DNA of 64,000 bases from an uncultured Bacteroidales bacterium (GCA_902787555.1 CADAGO010000004.1:1-64000); one strand, 5' to 3'. Counted from the first letter of the stretch, positions 42,540 to 51,881 are shown. Notes: generated from the sequence alone by a model not told the origin. Made by a program: numbers and translations.

Positions 42540-43643
42540 ATGGCATTAAAAGCAGGTATTGTTGGACTGCCAAACGTGGGCAAGTCAACACTTTTCAATT
42601 GTTTGTCGAGCGCCAAGGCGCAGGCAGCAAATTTCCCATTCTGTACGATTGATGCACAGATGGGACAGATTTCAGTTCCAGATGAACGTCTCACCAAACT
42701 TGCAGAGATTGTGCATCCAGGTCGTATTGTTCCAGCCACTTGTGACATCGTGGATATCGCGGGATTGGTAAAGGGTGCCAGTAAAGGTGAAGGACTAGGT
42801 AATCAGTTCTTGGGTAATATACGTGAGTGCGACGCCATCATCCATGTATTGCGTTGTTTCGACAATGGTAATATCGTGCATGTGGATGGTAGTGTAAATC
42901 CTGTAAGAGACAAGGAGGTGATTGACACAGAACTTCAGTTGAAAGACCTTGAGACCGTCGAAACCCGCATTAAGCGTGTGGAAAAGCAAGCCAACGTAGG
43001 TGGCGATAAGATGGCAAAAGTCGAATTAGGATTGCTGCTCCGCTATAAGGAAGCATTGGAACAAGGCAAGAGTGCACGTGTTGTAGAATTAGAGAATGCC
43101 GATGAGGAGGCTGTTGCCAAACAGATGTTCTTGTTGACCACCAAACCGGTGTTGTATGTATGCAACGTAGACGACCAGAGTGCCAAGACGGGCAACAGCT
43201 ATGTAGAAGCTGTACGTGAAGCGATTAAAGACGAGGAAGCACAATTGCTGATTATATCCGCGCAGACAGAGGCCGATATTGCCGAATTAGAAAGTTATGA
43301 GGAAAAGCAGATGTTCCTGGAGGACATGGGGCTGGAAGAGAGTGGTTGTAACCGCCTCATCAAAGCCATCTATGCCCTGCTCAACCTGCAGACCTTCATC
43401 ACAGCTGGTCCGATGGAAGTCAAGGCTTGGACATTCCGTCGTGGATGGAAAGCCCCCCAGTGTGCAGGTGTGATTCATACCGACTTCGAAAAAGGATTCA
43501 TCCGTGCTGAGGTCATCAAGTACGATGACTATATCAAATATGGTTCAGAGGCAGCCGTTCGTGAGGCAGGAAAACTGGGCGTAGAAGGAAAGGACTATTT
43601 AGTGCAAGACGGTGATATTATGCACTTCAGATTTAATGTATAG
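42540..43643 (+). CDS. ychF: Ribosome-binding ATPase YchF
   Basis: The 367-residue Obg-family protein starts with the P-loop GIVGLPNVGKSTLFNCLS, followed by ANFPFCTID, DIAGLVKGASKGEGLGN and a NVDD-type G4 variant, consistent with ATP rather than GTP preference. The C-terminal TGS-like domain begins LQTFITAGPMEVKAW. Length is canonical. It is probably co-transcribed with lgt, 31 nt downstream. Confidence 0.96.
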   Translation: MALKAGIVGLPNVGKSTLFNCLSSAKAQAANFPFCTIDAQMGQISVPDERLTKLAEIVHPGRIVPATCDIVDIAGLVKGASKGEGLGNQFLGNIRECDAIIHVLRCFDNGNIVHVDGSVNPVRDKEVIDTELQLKDLETVETRIKRVEKQANVGGDKMAKVELGLLLRYKEALEQGKSARVVELENADEEAVAKQMFLLTTKPVLYVCNVDDQSAKTGNSYVEAVREAIKDEEAQLLIISAQTEADIAELESYEEKQMFLEDMGLEESGCNRLIKAIYALLNLQTFITAGPMEVKAWTFRRGWKAPQCAGVIHTDFEKGFIRAEVIKYDDYIKYGSEAAVREAGKLGVEGKDYLVQDGDIMHFRFNV

Positions 43644-43674
43644 GTTATTGGGTATTGGTTAATGGTTATAGATA

Positions 43675-44574
43675 ATGATGCATTTTGAGATTTTAGTTCG
43701 ATGTAGTCAATTAGCTTTTATCGATTGGCAGCCTCATATCGAGGCCTTCCAGATAGGTTCGTTTGGAGTCAGATGGTACGCATTGTTGTGGGCCATCGGC
43801 CTGATTTTTGCCTATTTCATCGTAAGAAAGCTATACAGGCATCAGGGTATTTCGGCTGATAAGTTCGACCCACTGTTTCTCTATTGCTTCTTGGGTATTC
43901 TGATTGGTGCCCGTTTGGGACATTGCCTGTTCTACGAGCCTGATTATTATCTTGGCAGCATACAGGGGGTGATTGAGATGTTCCTGCCTGTGAAGATTCT
44001 TCCCGACGGCAGTTGGAAATATCACGGCTATGCAGGATTGGCCAGTCATGGAGGTGCTATCGGCTGTTTGATTGGTATGCTGATCTATGCGAAGCGCAAT
44101 CGGGTGAAGTTTCTTACCGTACTCGATAATGTGTGTATTGCTACCCCAATGACTGCTTGCTGCATCCGTCTGGGTAATCTGATGAACTCAGAGATTATCG
44201 GACGTCCTACAGATGTGTCTTGGGCATTCCTGTTCCACACTAACGATGCGATGGTCAATGGCGTGATTGTTCCTCGTCATCCAGCCCAACTCTATGAAGC
44301 ATTAGCCTATCTGCTGATTTTTGTATTGCTCGTGACGGTCTATTGGATGCGTAGCCGGACATCCGTTCAGAACGCTCGAGTGGGTACGGGTTTATACTTT
44401 GGACTATGTCTTACGCTCATCTTTACGTTCCGATTCTTCATCGAGTTCATCAAGAAGGAACAGGTGGACTTCGAGAAAGGAATGATGCTCGATATGGGAC
44501 AGCTACTCAGTATCCCATTCGTCCTTGTAGGCCTTTATTTCGTCATTCGCAGTATTCGTTCTTCCCAATCATAA
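43675..44574 (+). CDS. lgt: Prolipoprotein diacylglyceryl transferase
   Basis: The 299-residue membrane enzyme adds diacylglycerol to the lipobox Cys, the first step of lipoprotein maturation, and so serves several lipoproteins in this window. Seven hydrophobic segments are visible. GARLGHCLFYEP, YAGLASHGGAIG (catalytic-region His) and RLGNLMNSEIIGRPTD (Lgt signature) are conserved. Start 43675 or 43678 (MHFEI). It is followed by a TPR-like protein after 6 nt. Confidence 0.95.
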   Translation: MMHFEILVRCSQLAFIDWQPHIEAFQIGSFGVRWYALLWAIGLIFAYFIVRKLYRHQGISADKFDPLFLYCFLGILIGARLGHCLFYEPDYYLGSIQGVIEMFLPVKILPDGSWKYHGYAGLASHGGAIGCLIGMLIYAKRNRVKFLTVLDNVCIATPMTACCIRLGNLMNSEIIGRPTDVSWAFLFHTNDAMVNGVIVPRHPAQLYEALAYLLIFVLLVTVYWMRSRTSVQNARVGTGLYFGLCLTLIFTFRFFIEFIKKEQVDFEKGMMLDMGQLLSIPFVLVGLYFVIRSIRSSQS

Positions 44575-44580
44575 CAGCTT

Positions 44581-46749
44581 ATGGAAAACAAGAAATCGCA
44601 CAAAGGACTCATCACCACCATCATCATCCTGGCAGTCTTACTGTTAGGTGCTGGAGGATGGATTTGGTACAGTTGCTCCAACAACGAAAGCAAAATCGAC
44701 TTGGAGAACTATACTCCTTCCGAGGAGTTCAAACCCGCATTTGAGGCAATGAGCAAACCTGCCGACCCTGAATACGACATCGAAGAGACCGTGCGTCTGC
44801 TCAATGGCTTGGAAGTGGCACAGAATCAATCTGCCGACTTCTATAGTTTCTTAGAGTATATGGCGAAACAAGACTACAGCAAGGTACCTGCAGAGGTAGT
44901 GGAGGCAAAGAAGAAGCTGTTGCCCATCTTGCAGAAGATGTTCGACCTACAGAAGCAGTACGACGAGTTGGATAACATCTGGATGCTGGCACGCAGTGCT
45001 ACCAGCGGTGTGTCAAACTTCGCAGAAAACGCTAATCCAATTACTGTCCTCTCTTCCATCGTCACAGGCGACCCGTTCTCATCTGTCGGAATCAACAAAA
45101 ACCTTGCAGAGGCAAAAACAGCAGCTTTCGAGCAATACGAAAAAGACCAGAAGTTGAAGGAATCACTGAAGAAGGAAATTGAAGACGTGAGGATGTCTTA
45201 CATCGATTATCTGGCTGATTATGCACCGGTTTATTTCAAATACATGAATGAGTGGGACAAACTTTGTCTCGACCGCGACAAAGCCTACCTCGACATCTAT
45301 GCCGGACGCACTAAGGATGCATACAATGCCGTACAGAAGGTACTCGATAAATATCCTACCAATCGTGAAGCATTACTGCTGAAGTCATTGGCATTGATTC
45401 AAATGGCAGATACCAAGGCACCTGCCAACACCTTGCAGCCTTCCGACATCGAACGCGATTCACTGCCTCAGGACAATCCAAATGACAAGCATCTCACAGA
45501 GGCATACGCCATCTTGGAGGATTATACCGAACTCTATCCCAACCGCAGTGCACCTGCTTTGGTGCTGAAAGGCTTGATTAATCTGAAGGAAGGTAATGAA
45601 TCGAAAGCCATGTCGTACCTCGATCAGGCCAGCGTAGAATATCCTCGTCAGGCGGCTGCTTTGACTGATTTGCTCGATTCTTATAAGAACCGCTCCTATC
45701 TCAACAAATCGAGTGAAGGTAAGTATCTGCTCCGCCTTTATCGTTCCACGATGGAGGGCTATGGTATGTTCAGTCCCAACCTGCTGAAAGCCAAGTATTA
45801 TGCGCAGCAGGGAGACCTTGATGAGAGCAAGGAGGAGATTTTCAATCACTTCTACCGCCGAGGCAACCAAGGTGTCTATGATTGCCTGCTGAGCGATATG
45901 CAATACTGCGAGGAGAATATGTACAGTATCTTCAAGCAGTTGCTGATGGAACAGTCGTTCATCGATGTCAGCGTCGAACCAACCACCGACTGGTTGGTCA
46001 GCAAGAACGACGATGAGGTGAAGGTGATAATCAACAACCGTAGTGATGTAGATTTGGAGAATGTGCGCATCTTCCTCTGCCTGCACTATACGGATATGTA
46101 CAAGGACGAATACGATGTAGTGAAATGTCCGTCGATCAATATCATCAAGCATCACGACAAGACCGAGATAGGTGTGGTAAAACTCACATACGAGGATAAG
46201 AAATACGATGATATCACCCATATCCGTGCCATTGCGATGACCGACGATAAGATTTGCTGGATCGACAATGTGGACTATAAGTATGTACATGCCTACGAGG
46301 CATCGAAAGCCAGCGAGAAAGCCAAGAAACAGAACCAGACCCGCCGTGAGGAATTCTTGAGTGCCTTTAATGTCACAGCCGAATCACTACTATCAACCAT
46401 CAGTTCGGGCATCAAGATCTATAGCAACATCAAGAGTGGAGACAAGAGCATCTGGGATAGTGTCACAGATATCTGGAAGGGCGATGACAAGAAGCTTAAG
46501 ATAGAGTTGCCACGCATCTTAAGTCTTATCGATCCAGTCTTCTCACTCCATCAGCTGAAAGACAAGGACAACGCCATGCTGCCAAAAGAAAACTACTTGG
46601 CAGGCAGTAATATCCGTCTGAAGTTCGACTATGAGCCAAAGAACGGTGACATCATACCGCTTTATATTTATAGCGACTACGTATCGTTCAAGGTCACCAT
46701 CCTGTTTAAGGACGGCAACGCAGAAATCCAAAAAATAGAATTAGTATGA
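44581..46749 (+). CDS. Membrane-anchored TPR-like protein of unknown function
   Basis: The 722-residue protein has one N-terminal membrane anchor (TTIIILAVLLLGAGGWIWY) and a large, mostly helical outer part. Residues about 235-420 look like TPR-type pairs (YAGRTKDAYNAVQKVLDKYPTNREALLLKSLAL, then LVLKGLINLKEGNESKAMSYLDQASVEYP). The last 250 residues are beta-rich and include an immunoglobulin-like DVSVEPTTDWLVSKNDDEVKVIINNRSD segment. I do not recognise the family. Its ATGA overlap with the GH43 gene suggests coupled expression. Confidence 0.7.
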   Translation: MENKKSHKGLITTIIILAVLLLGAGGWIWYSCSNNESKIDLENYTPSEEFKPAFEAMSKPADPEYDIEETVRLLNGLEVAQNQSADFYSFLEYMAKQDYSKVPAEVVEAKKKLLPILQKMFDLQKQYDELDNIWMLARSATSGVSNFAENANPITVLSSIVTGDPFSSVGINKNLAEAKTAAFEQYEKDQKLKESLKKEIEDVRMSYIDYLADYAPVYFKYMNEWDKLCLDRDKAYLDIYAGRTKDAYNAVQKVLDKYPTNREALLLKSLALIQMADTKAPANTLQPSDIERDSLPQDNPNDKHLTEAYAILEDYTELYPNRSAPALVLKGLINLKEGNESKAMSYLDQASVEYPRQAAALTDLLDSYKNRSYLNKSSEGKYLLRLYRSTMEGYGMFSPNLLKAKYYAQQGDLDESKEEIFNHFYRRGNQGVYDCLLSDMQYCEENMYSIFKQLLMEQSFIDVSVEPTTDWLVSKNDDEVKVIINNRSDVDLENVRIFLCLHYTDMYKDEYDVVKCPSINIIKHHDKTEIGVVKLTYEDKKYDDITHIRAIAMTDDKICWIDNVDYKYVHAYEASKASEKAKKQNQTRREEFLSAFNVTAESLLSTISSGIKIYSNIKSGDKSIWDSVTDIWKGDDKKLKIELPRILSLIDPVFSLHQLKDKDNAMLPKENYLAGSNIRLKFDYEPKNGDIIPLYIYSDYVSFKVTILFKDGNAEIQKIELV

Positions 46750-48377
46750 AACAATCCATCCTCCTTGCAGCCGCTTGCTGCCTCACACTTATGACTTCAT
46801 GCACATCTCACAAGTCCCAACTCTCAACGCAAAGCCCTCAACTCCCAACTCAGGGCAACCCTTTCCTTCCCCTATGGGAGCATATCCCAGATGGTGAACC
46901 CTATGTCTTTGAGGATCCGGATAATCCAGGTCAGTTCCGTGTCTATCTCTATGGTTCGCACGATGACCTGATTACTGAATACTGCGGACGCGATCAGGTG
47001 GTATGGTCAGCACCCGTTGAAGACCTTACCAAGTGGCGCTACGACGGGGAGATATTCAGTGTGGCGAAAAATGCCAAGGGCGAACCATTCAATCCAGAGG
47101 GTAAGGCCGATGTACTTTATGCACCTGATGTGACCCTTGTTGTCGGGGCTGATGGCACAAAGACCTACTACCTCTATCCTAATGACCAGTCATGGGGCAG
47201 AAACGGTCTGGTGGCAAAGAGCAACCGTCCTAACGGACCGTTTGAGGTATGCAACTGGAGCGCCAACAACCCAAATGTAACGGATGGCGTATTGGCTTTC
47301 GATCCAGCAGTCTTTGTGGATGACGACGGACGTGTATATGGTTATTGGGGATTTGAGCGTTCTTATGGGGCAGAACTCGACCCAGCAACGATGGCAACCG
47401 TCAAGCCTGGTACGCAGATTGTGGAGGATATGGTTTCTGGACGCTATGACGACGGTATATTCAGTTTCTTCGAGGCATCGTCCATCCGTAAAATCAAAGA
47501 TAAATACGTGTTCATCTATAGCCGCTTCACCAAGGACGGTGAATTTGGACTTCCTATTTCCAACTACACCCTTGCCTACGCATATAGCGACAACCCATTA
47601 GGTCCCTGGACTTATGGAGGTACCATCATTGATGCTCGTGGACGCGAGACTGATGAGGCTGGCAATGTGATTGCTTCGGCATGTATCGACGGCAATACCC
47701 ACGGCTCTATATGCGAAATCAACGGGCAGTGGTACGTCTTCTATCATCGTCAGACAGGTACCGATGAATATGCACGTCAGGCTATGGTGGCACCTATCAC
47801 AGTCAATGTAGAGGAAGGTCCTGGTGGAAAGGTTAGCATTTCAGAAGGCGAATACAACTCCAACGGATTTGCACTTGAAGGTCTCAACCCATTCGAGCGT
47901 CATTCAGCAGGTATCGCCTGCTGGTACACAGGTCCGAAGCCAGCCGTTCACGAATGGCCAAACAACACCTTCTCTGGTTCCTATCCCGCAGCTACGTATG
48001 GCACAGATGATAAGTTCGATGCTCCATACGACCTGCGCAACAACACCAACCCGATGGTCAATAACACCGATGGCTCTATTGTGGGATACAAGTATTTCAA
48101 CTTCACCACAGCGCCATCAGCACTCTCCCTGCGCCTCATTCCAGAAGGTATCGCAGGTACCATCGAAATCATGGCAGACCGTCCATGGACATCACAAGAA
48201 GGAAAACTCATAGGAACCATCGAGCTGAAAGCCGACATGCCGAAAACCTCTACGGAAGTGAAAGCCGATATTACCAATCCAACCGCCCTCACAGGCAAGC
48301 ATGCCATCTTCTTCAAGTTCCGTTCCGACACTAAGGAGCAATCACTTTGCACCCTCGAGGACTTCGTCTTCGAGTAA
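46746..48377 (+). CDS. GH43 family glycoside hydrolase lipoprotein with C-terminal CBM6-like domain
   Basis: The 543-residue protein has a lipoprotein signal (LTLMTSC). The catalytic propeller shows EHIPDGEPYVFEDP (base Asp), FDPAVFVDDDGRVYGYWG (modulating Asp) and FFEASSIRKIKDKYVFIYS (acid Glu). Residues about 440-543 form a jelly-roll of CBM6 type ending LEDFVFE. The likely activity is arabinofuranosidase or xylosidase. Residues about 21-36 (SHKSQLSTQSPQLPTQ) are a low-complexity spacer after the lipid anchor, encoded by a CTCAACT-type repeat. Confidence 0.88.
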   Translation: MKQSILLAAACCLTLMTSCTSHKSQLSTQSPQLPTQGNPFLPLWEHIPDGEPYVFEDPDNPGQFRVYLYGSHDDLITEYCGRDQVVWSAPVEDLTKWRYDGEIFSVAKNAKGEPFNPEGKADVLYAPDVTLVVGADGTKTYYLYPNDQSWGRNGLVAKSNRPNGPFEVCNWSANNPNVTDGVLAFDPAVFVDDDGRVYGYWGFERSYGAELDPATMATVKPGTQIVEDMVSGRYDDGIFSFFEASSIRKIKDKYVFIYSRFTKDGEFGLPISNYTLAYAYSDNPLGPWTYGGTIIDARGRETDEAGNVIASACIDGNTHGSICEINGQWYVFYHRQTGTDEYARQAMVAPITVNVEEGPGGKVSISEGEYNSNGFALEGLNPFERHSAGIACWYTGPKPAVHEWPNNTFSGSYPAATYGTDDKFDAPYDLRNNTNPMVNNTDGSIVGYKYFNFTTAPSALSLRLIPEGIAGTIEIMADRPWTSQEGKLIGTIELKADMPKTSTEVKADITNPTALTGKHAIFFKFRSDTKEQSLCTLEDFVFE

Positions 48378-48409
48378 ATGGAGATAGGTTTCTGCAATAT
48401 ATACACGCT

Positions 48410-49081
48410 ATGCGTCAAATCATCGTTAGTACGACAAAGGAAACAGCGGTGCCGATAGAGCAACTGCACAAACTGCGTAAAGATGCTTTCATGCAATGGG
48501 AAGAAGCCGGTCTTCATACGGAAGTAACCCATTCGCCTTTGAATGCATTGGCCTATTACATCCGAGACAAGGCTGTTTTTGTGGCTCATGACGCACAAAC
48601 GGGTGAACTGTTAGCCATGCATACCTTCCGGCTGAATAAACGAAGAGGAACGGCATCAGGTGCAAATCTGGCGGTTGCCCCACATGTAAAGCATGAGGGC
48701 ATCGGTTCGCGTATGCTGTGGGAAGAAACCGAACGGCTGCGTAAAGCAGGATACAGGTTTATGAAAGAATATACTGCAATCCCTGCCAAATGGTCGGTGA
48801 AATGGCATCTGAAGAATGGTTACTACATCACAGGATACAAGCGCAGCGAAAAAGACAACTACTCATCTTACGCGTTCTGTAAGCCCATCGCATTAGACTT
48901 CTTCCACCATCCCACAGACCTTTTCTGGGTACGCCCTATTGCTCCTTACACAGCCTGCCTGCATTACTTCGTATCATACATCATCACCTGCGTTTGCAAA
49001 ACACGAAGTGGCCGTCTCACAGCAATTGGCAGGATGGCGAAGTATTTGCTCAATAGAATTCGCTCATTAAGACAAAGTTAG
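48410..49081 (+). CDS. GNAT family N-acetyltransferase
   Basis: The 223-residue protein has a GNAT fold: the acetyl-CoA loop is HEGIGSRMLWEETERLRKAGY (about residues 88-108), preceded by the GTASGANLAVAP strand. The C-terminal 75 residues, with a hydrophobic YFVSYIITCVC stretch, lie outside the core. The substrate is unknown. Met 48410 is preferred over 48347 because the latter lies inside the GH43 gene; the 32-nt gap suits co-transcription. Confidence 0.82.
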   Translation: MRQIIVSTTKETAVPIEQLHKLRKDAFMQWEEAGLHTEVTHSPLNALAYYIRDKAVFVAHDAQTGELLAMHTFRLNKRRGTASGANLAVAPHVKHEGIGSRMLWEETERLRKAGYRFMKEYTAIPAKWSVKWHLKNGYYITGYKRSEKDNYSSYAFCKPIALDFFHHPTDLFWVRPIAPYTACLHYFVSYIITCVCKTRSGRLTAIGRMAKYLLNRIRSLRQS

Positions 49082-49164
49082 GGCTTTGCCTAGGTCACCA
49101 GTATAATCGTGTGTGAACAGCCACACTAAAATCGTGATACTTTCGTTATATAGGAAATTATTGC

Positions 49165-49377
49165 TGTCCGGTAAAACTTTTTAATCGATACACAAATTAA
49201 GGTCGGTATCCTCGCTTGGATTCCGACCTTTTTTTGTTACCTTTGTTTCTGCGACAAAACATCAATAACATGAACAAAGGTACGCATTTTATCGGACAGC
49301 CGATGTATGGTCAGCTGATTTCTTTGCTTAACAGGTCAAAAATCATCAAATTCAGCCGTGAAAACGGTGGTGAAACG
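49165..49377 (+). mobile_element. Left-end fragment of an IS4-type (DUF4372) element
   Basis: A transcription-insulating hairpin (49199-49230 with T-run), a TACCTTTG promoter box at 49238-49245 and ATG 49270 are followed by MNKGTHFIGQPMYGQLISLL and NRSKIIKFSRENGGE, the N-terminus of DUF4372-type IS4 transposases as I know them. The frame then leaves the family after about 36 residues. Only the promoter-proximal end remains. 49082-49164 holds nothing recognisable. Confidence 0.7.
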
Positions 49378-49490
49378 GATGTCCAAAGGCACGCCCTCGT
49401 TGGCGTGGACCTTGATGCCGCTCTTCTTCTTTCCCGTCTTCGGATGTCGCCCCACACCCTTGAAGATGATGTTGGAGAAGAGCGTGATTG
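49363..49490 (-). pseudogene. Internal fragment of an IS4 transposase, opposite orientation
   Basis: On the minus strand the sequence reads NIIFKGVGRHPKTGKKKSG, then IKVHANEGVPLDIRFTT, matching the central part of the same DUF4372/IS4 transposase type whose N-terminus lies on the plus strand next to it. The two pieces meet near 49360-49377. Neither is functional. Confidence 0.68.
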
Positions 49491-49515
49491 CGGAGGAAAA
49501 AAGGGCCAAAATACG

Positions 49516-49572
49516 TTGAGTTAACTCAAATCATCGTTTGAGTTAACTCAAAACACATTTTGAGTTAACTCA
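49516..49572. repeat. Array D: three TTGAGTTAACTCAA palindromes, exact 22-bp period
   Basis: The 14-bp palindrome is at 49516-49529 and 49538-49551, with a nearly complete copy at 49560-49572. Dyad centres are 22 bp apart; the 8-nt linkers (ATCATCGT, AACACATT) differ. From 49573 to 49707 I see no gene, only a CGTTATT/AATAACG inverted repeat near 49620. Confidence 0.88.
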
Positions 49573-49707
49573 CGGTTTTTGGGGGGCTGATTTTTGGGAG
49601 TAAAGAAGCGGCCATGTTTCGTTATTACGTTATAACGGAATAACGGGATGATGAGGGGGCAGCTAAACACTAACTGGATTTTACATGTTAGTGACCCCGA
49701 ACGTGGT

Positions 49708-49739
49708 AAAAAAAAAGGATAGGACGTTGGTCCTATCCT
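49708..49739 (-). terminator. Terminator of the GH2 gene
   Basis: Perfect arms AGGATAGGAC (49716-49725) and GTCCTATCCT (49730-49739) with a 4-nt loop, followed on the minus strand by nine T, 28 nt after the GH2 stop. Confidence 0.9.
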
Positions 49740-49767
49740 AAACTATTTCGTCCCTTTGGAACGGAAT

Positions 49768-51585
49768 TTATTTCCCTTCGTACCACTTCTGAAGGATGTA
49801 GAAGGCTTTCTTCTTTTCTCCATTATCAGAGAAGAGGCCCTTACGGTTGTAGTATTCCTGAATCTCAGGAAGAACTCGGCGTGGTGAACGGAAATCTTTC
49901 AGAATCCAAGGGGTAGTGCCAGAAAGACCATCGATCTTATCGAGCATGGCTGTATTCTCGATGTAGAGGTTCTCTTGGAATTCCTCTGTCCAGCGCTGAT
50001 TCTTCGGCCCGTGATAGCCAGCCTTGGCTCCTCCTCCAAACTCACTGACGATGACCGGTTTCTCGTATGGGATTTCCCACTCCATCTTTGGCGCATCGTT
50101 CACATCGCGATACCAACCGATATACTGATTGAAACTGACTACATCTACCCACTTGTTCATATTGTCGCGCAGGCGGTTCTTGTAGTTGGATGCTCCTGTC
50201 ACTTCCATTGCCATTGAGATGAGGCGTGAGGTGTCGAGTGTGCGTGCATGCTGTGCCAGATTGCCGAGGAATTCGTCACGTTCGTTACTGTGAGGTGTTT
50301 CGTTGGCAATACTCCAGATGATGACGTTGGCACGATTCTGGTCTCGATGAATCATATCGGTGAGCTGGCGGCGGGCATTGTCGTAGGTGGCGGCATTTTT
50401 CCAGTCGATGGTCCAATAGACAGGAATCTCGCTCCATACCAACAGACCCATGCGTTCTGCCAGACGGACGGTGTATTCGTTATGAGGATAGTGGGCAAGA
50501 CGGATGAAGTTGCATCCCAGTTCCTTGACCCAACCCAGCAGTTCGCGTGCATCGGCTTCACAGTTGGCACGACCGCCTCCATGTGCTTTCTCTTCGTGCA
50601 TACTGATTCCCTTTAGGAAGATGGGCTGTCCGTTGAGGAGAATCTGCTTGCCACGTGTTTCGATGGTGCGGAAACCAATATCGTCGGATAAGGTTTCGTT
50701 ATTGATGGTTAAGTCCACCTTATAGAGCTTGGGGTTCTGAGGACTCCAAAGTGAGAGCGTCTTGCTGCTGACCTTCAGGGTTGTAGCAGCCTTGCCTTCA
50801 GCATCGGTGGTGAGGGTTTGCTTCAGTTTCAGCTCAGGAATGCTGAGGGTGATGGTCTCGCCGGCTTTCTGCTGGTTGAGCTGTACGGAAACTAGGATGT
50901 CGCGCTGCTTTGCCTTTGCATCGGCCTTTGCCAATTCAATCTTGTAGTTTTCGATATAGACGGTCGGAACCTCTAACAAGAGTACGTCGCGGGTGATACC
51001 GCCATAGTTCCACCAGTCGAAAATCACGGTCGGGATGTTGCTGACATTTCGCTTGTTGTCCACCTTCACAATCACTACGTTCTCACCTGCCTTCAAGCGG
51101 TCGGTCACATCGAAGCAGAATGGTGTGAATCCACCTACATGTCTGCCCTCACGACGACCGTTGACATAGACGATGGCTTCGTAGTTTACGGCTCCGAAGT
51201 AAAGCAGTTTGCGTATGCCTTCTCTCAACTCAGAACTGTCAACTTTGAACTTTTTATAGAACCACACCGTTCCCTCGTAGAAGAACAGGCGGTCGTCCTG
51301 TGTGTTCCAGTCTCCAGGTATCTTCATCGTGGGTGATTTGTCGAAATCATACTCCACCAGGTCTTCCGGACGCTGCGGCTTGGCATTCTGGAAGAATCCC
51401 CATTGCGTTACGTTCATGCGGTAGTCGTAGTACCCTTCTTCCTGTACGTCGATGATATAGTTCCAGTCACCATTGAGCGACATCGCCTTGCGTGCCGGCA
51501 CATTACCTATCAGATTCACTTCATTGGCGCTCATCTGCACGCAGAGAGCTGCCATCAATAATACGAATGCAACAATTCGTTTCAT
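49768..51585 (-). CDS. GH2 family glycoside hydrolase (beta-glucuronidase/galactosidase-like), secreted
   Basis: The 605-residue protein has a signal peptide (ALCVQMSANE), an N-terminal sugar-binding jelly-roll (about 30-195), an Ig-like domain (about 200-300) and a TIM barrel. NFIRLAHYPHNEY, the acid/base Glu in IIWSIANETP and the nucleophile Glu in VIVSEFGGGAKAG are all present. The short three-domain form is like beta-glucuronidases. It is monocistronic, with its own terminator and an unusually long repeat-filled leader. Confidence 0.92.
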   Translation of the reverse strand: MKRIVAFVLLMAALCVQMSANEVNLIGNVPARKAMSLNGDWNYIIDVQEEGYYDYRMNVTQWGFFQNAKPQRPEDLVEYDFDKSPTMKIPGDWNTQDDRLFFYEGTVWFYKKFKVDSSELREGIRKLLYFGAVNYEAIVYVNGRREGRHVGGFTPFCFDVTDRLKAGENVVIVKVDNKRNVSNIPTVIFDWWNYGGITRDVLLLEVPTVYIENYKIELAKADAKAKQRDILVSVQLNQQKAGETITLSIPELKLKQTLTTDAEGKAATTLKVSSKTLSLWSPQNPKLYKVDLTINNETLSDDIGFRTIETRGKQILLNGQPIFLKGISMHEEKAHGGGRANCEADARELLGWVKELGCNFIRLAHYPHNEYTVRLAERMGLLVWSEIPVYWTIDWKNAATYDNARRQLTDMIHRDQNRANVIIWSIANETPHSNERDEFLGNLAQHARTLDTSRLISMAMEVTGASNYKNRLRDNMNKWVDVVSFNQYIGWYRDVNDAPKMEWEIPYEKPVIVSEFGGGAKAGYHGPKNQRWTEEFQENLYIENTAMLDKIDGLSGTTPWILKDFRSPRRVLPEIQEYYNRKGLFSDNGEKKKAFYILQKWYEGK

Positions 51586-51610
51586 AGTCTACTAATTATT
51601 ATTTTTTTAA

Positions 51611-51872
51611 GTTTCGCAAGCTCAACTTTAGAAGTTATCGCGGTCTGTGACCGCTCAGGAGTTATCGCTACGCTGGAAGTTATCGCTACGCTAGAAGTTA
51701 ACGCTTGAGCTTTGCTCTTCGCTAGACGATAGTCTGCTGATGTGTACATCCTGAGCTTGCCGAAGTGATACATCTTTTGGTTCCGTCTAACGAAGTGTTA
51801 ACTCCTAGGCCGTAGGCCGTTAACTCCTCTAACTTCTTTAACTCCTTCAACTTGCGAAAGTTGAGTTAATGA
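51611..51872. repeat. Repeat-filled leader of the GH2 gene with inverted ends
   Basis: TTTCGCAAG plus CTCAACTTTAGAAGTTA (51611-51637) is imperfectly repeated in inverse at 51839-51872. Inside are direct GAAGTTATCGCTACGCT-type repeats (51631, 51658, 51676, 51694; the last two steps are 18 bp) and AGGCCGTAGGCCG. It should be transcribed as 5' UTR. Confidence 0.6.
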
Positions 51873-51881
51873 TTATTGACG

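Noticed and set aside
45460..46290. Leftward 276-codon frame
   Set aside because: It is antisense to the 722-residue protein; its hydrophobic composition is the expected shadow of that gene's codon use.
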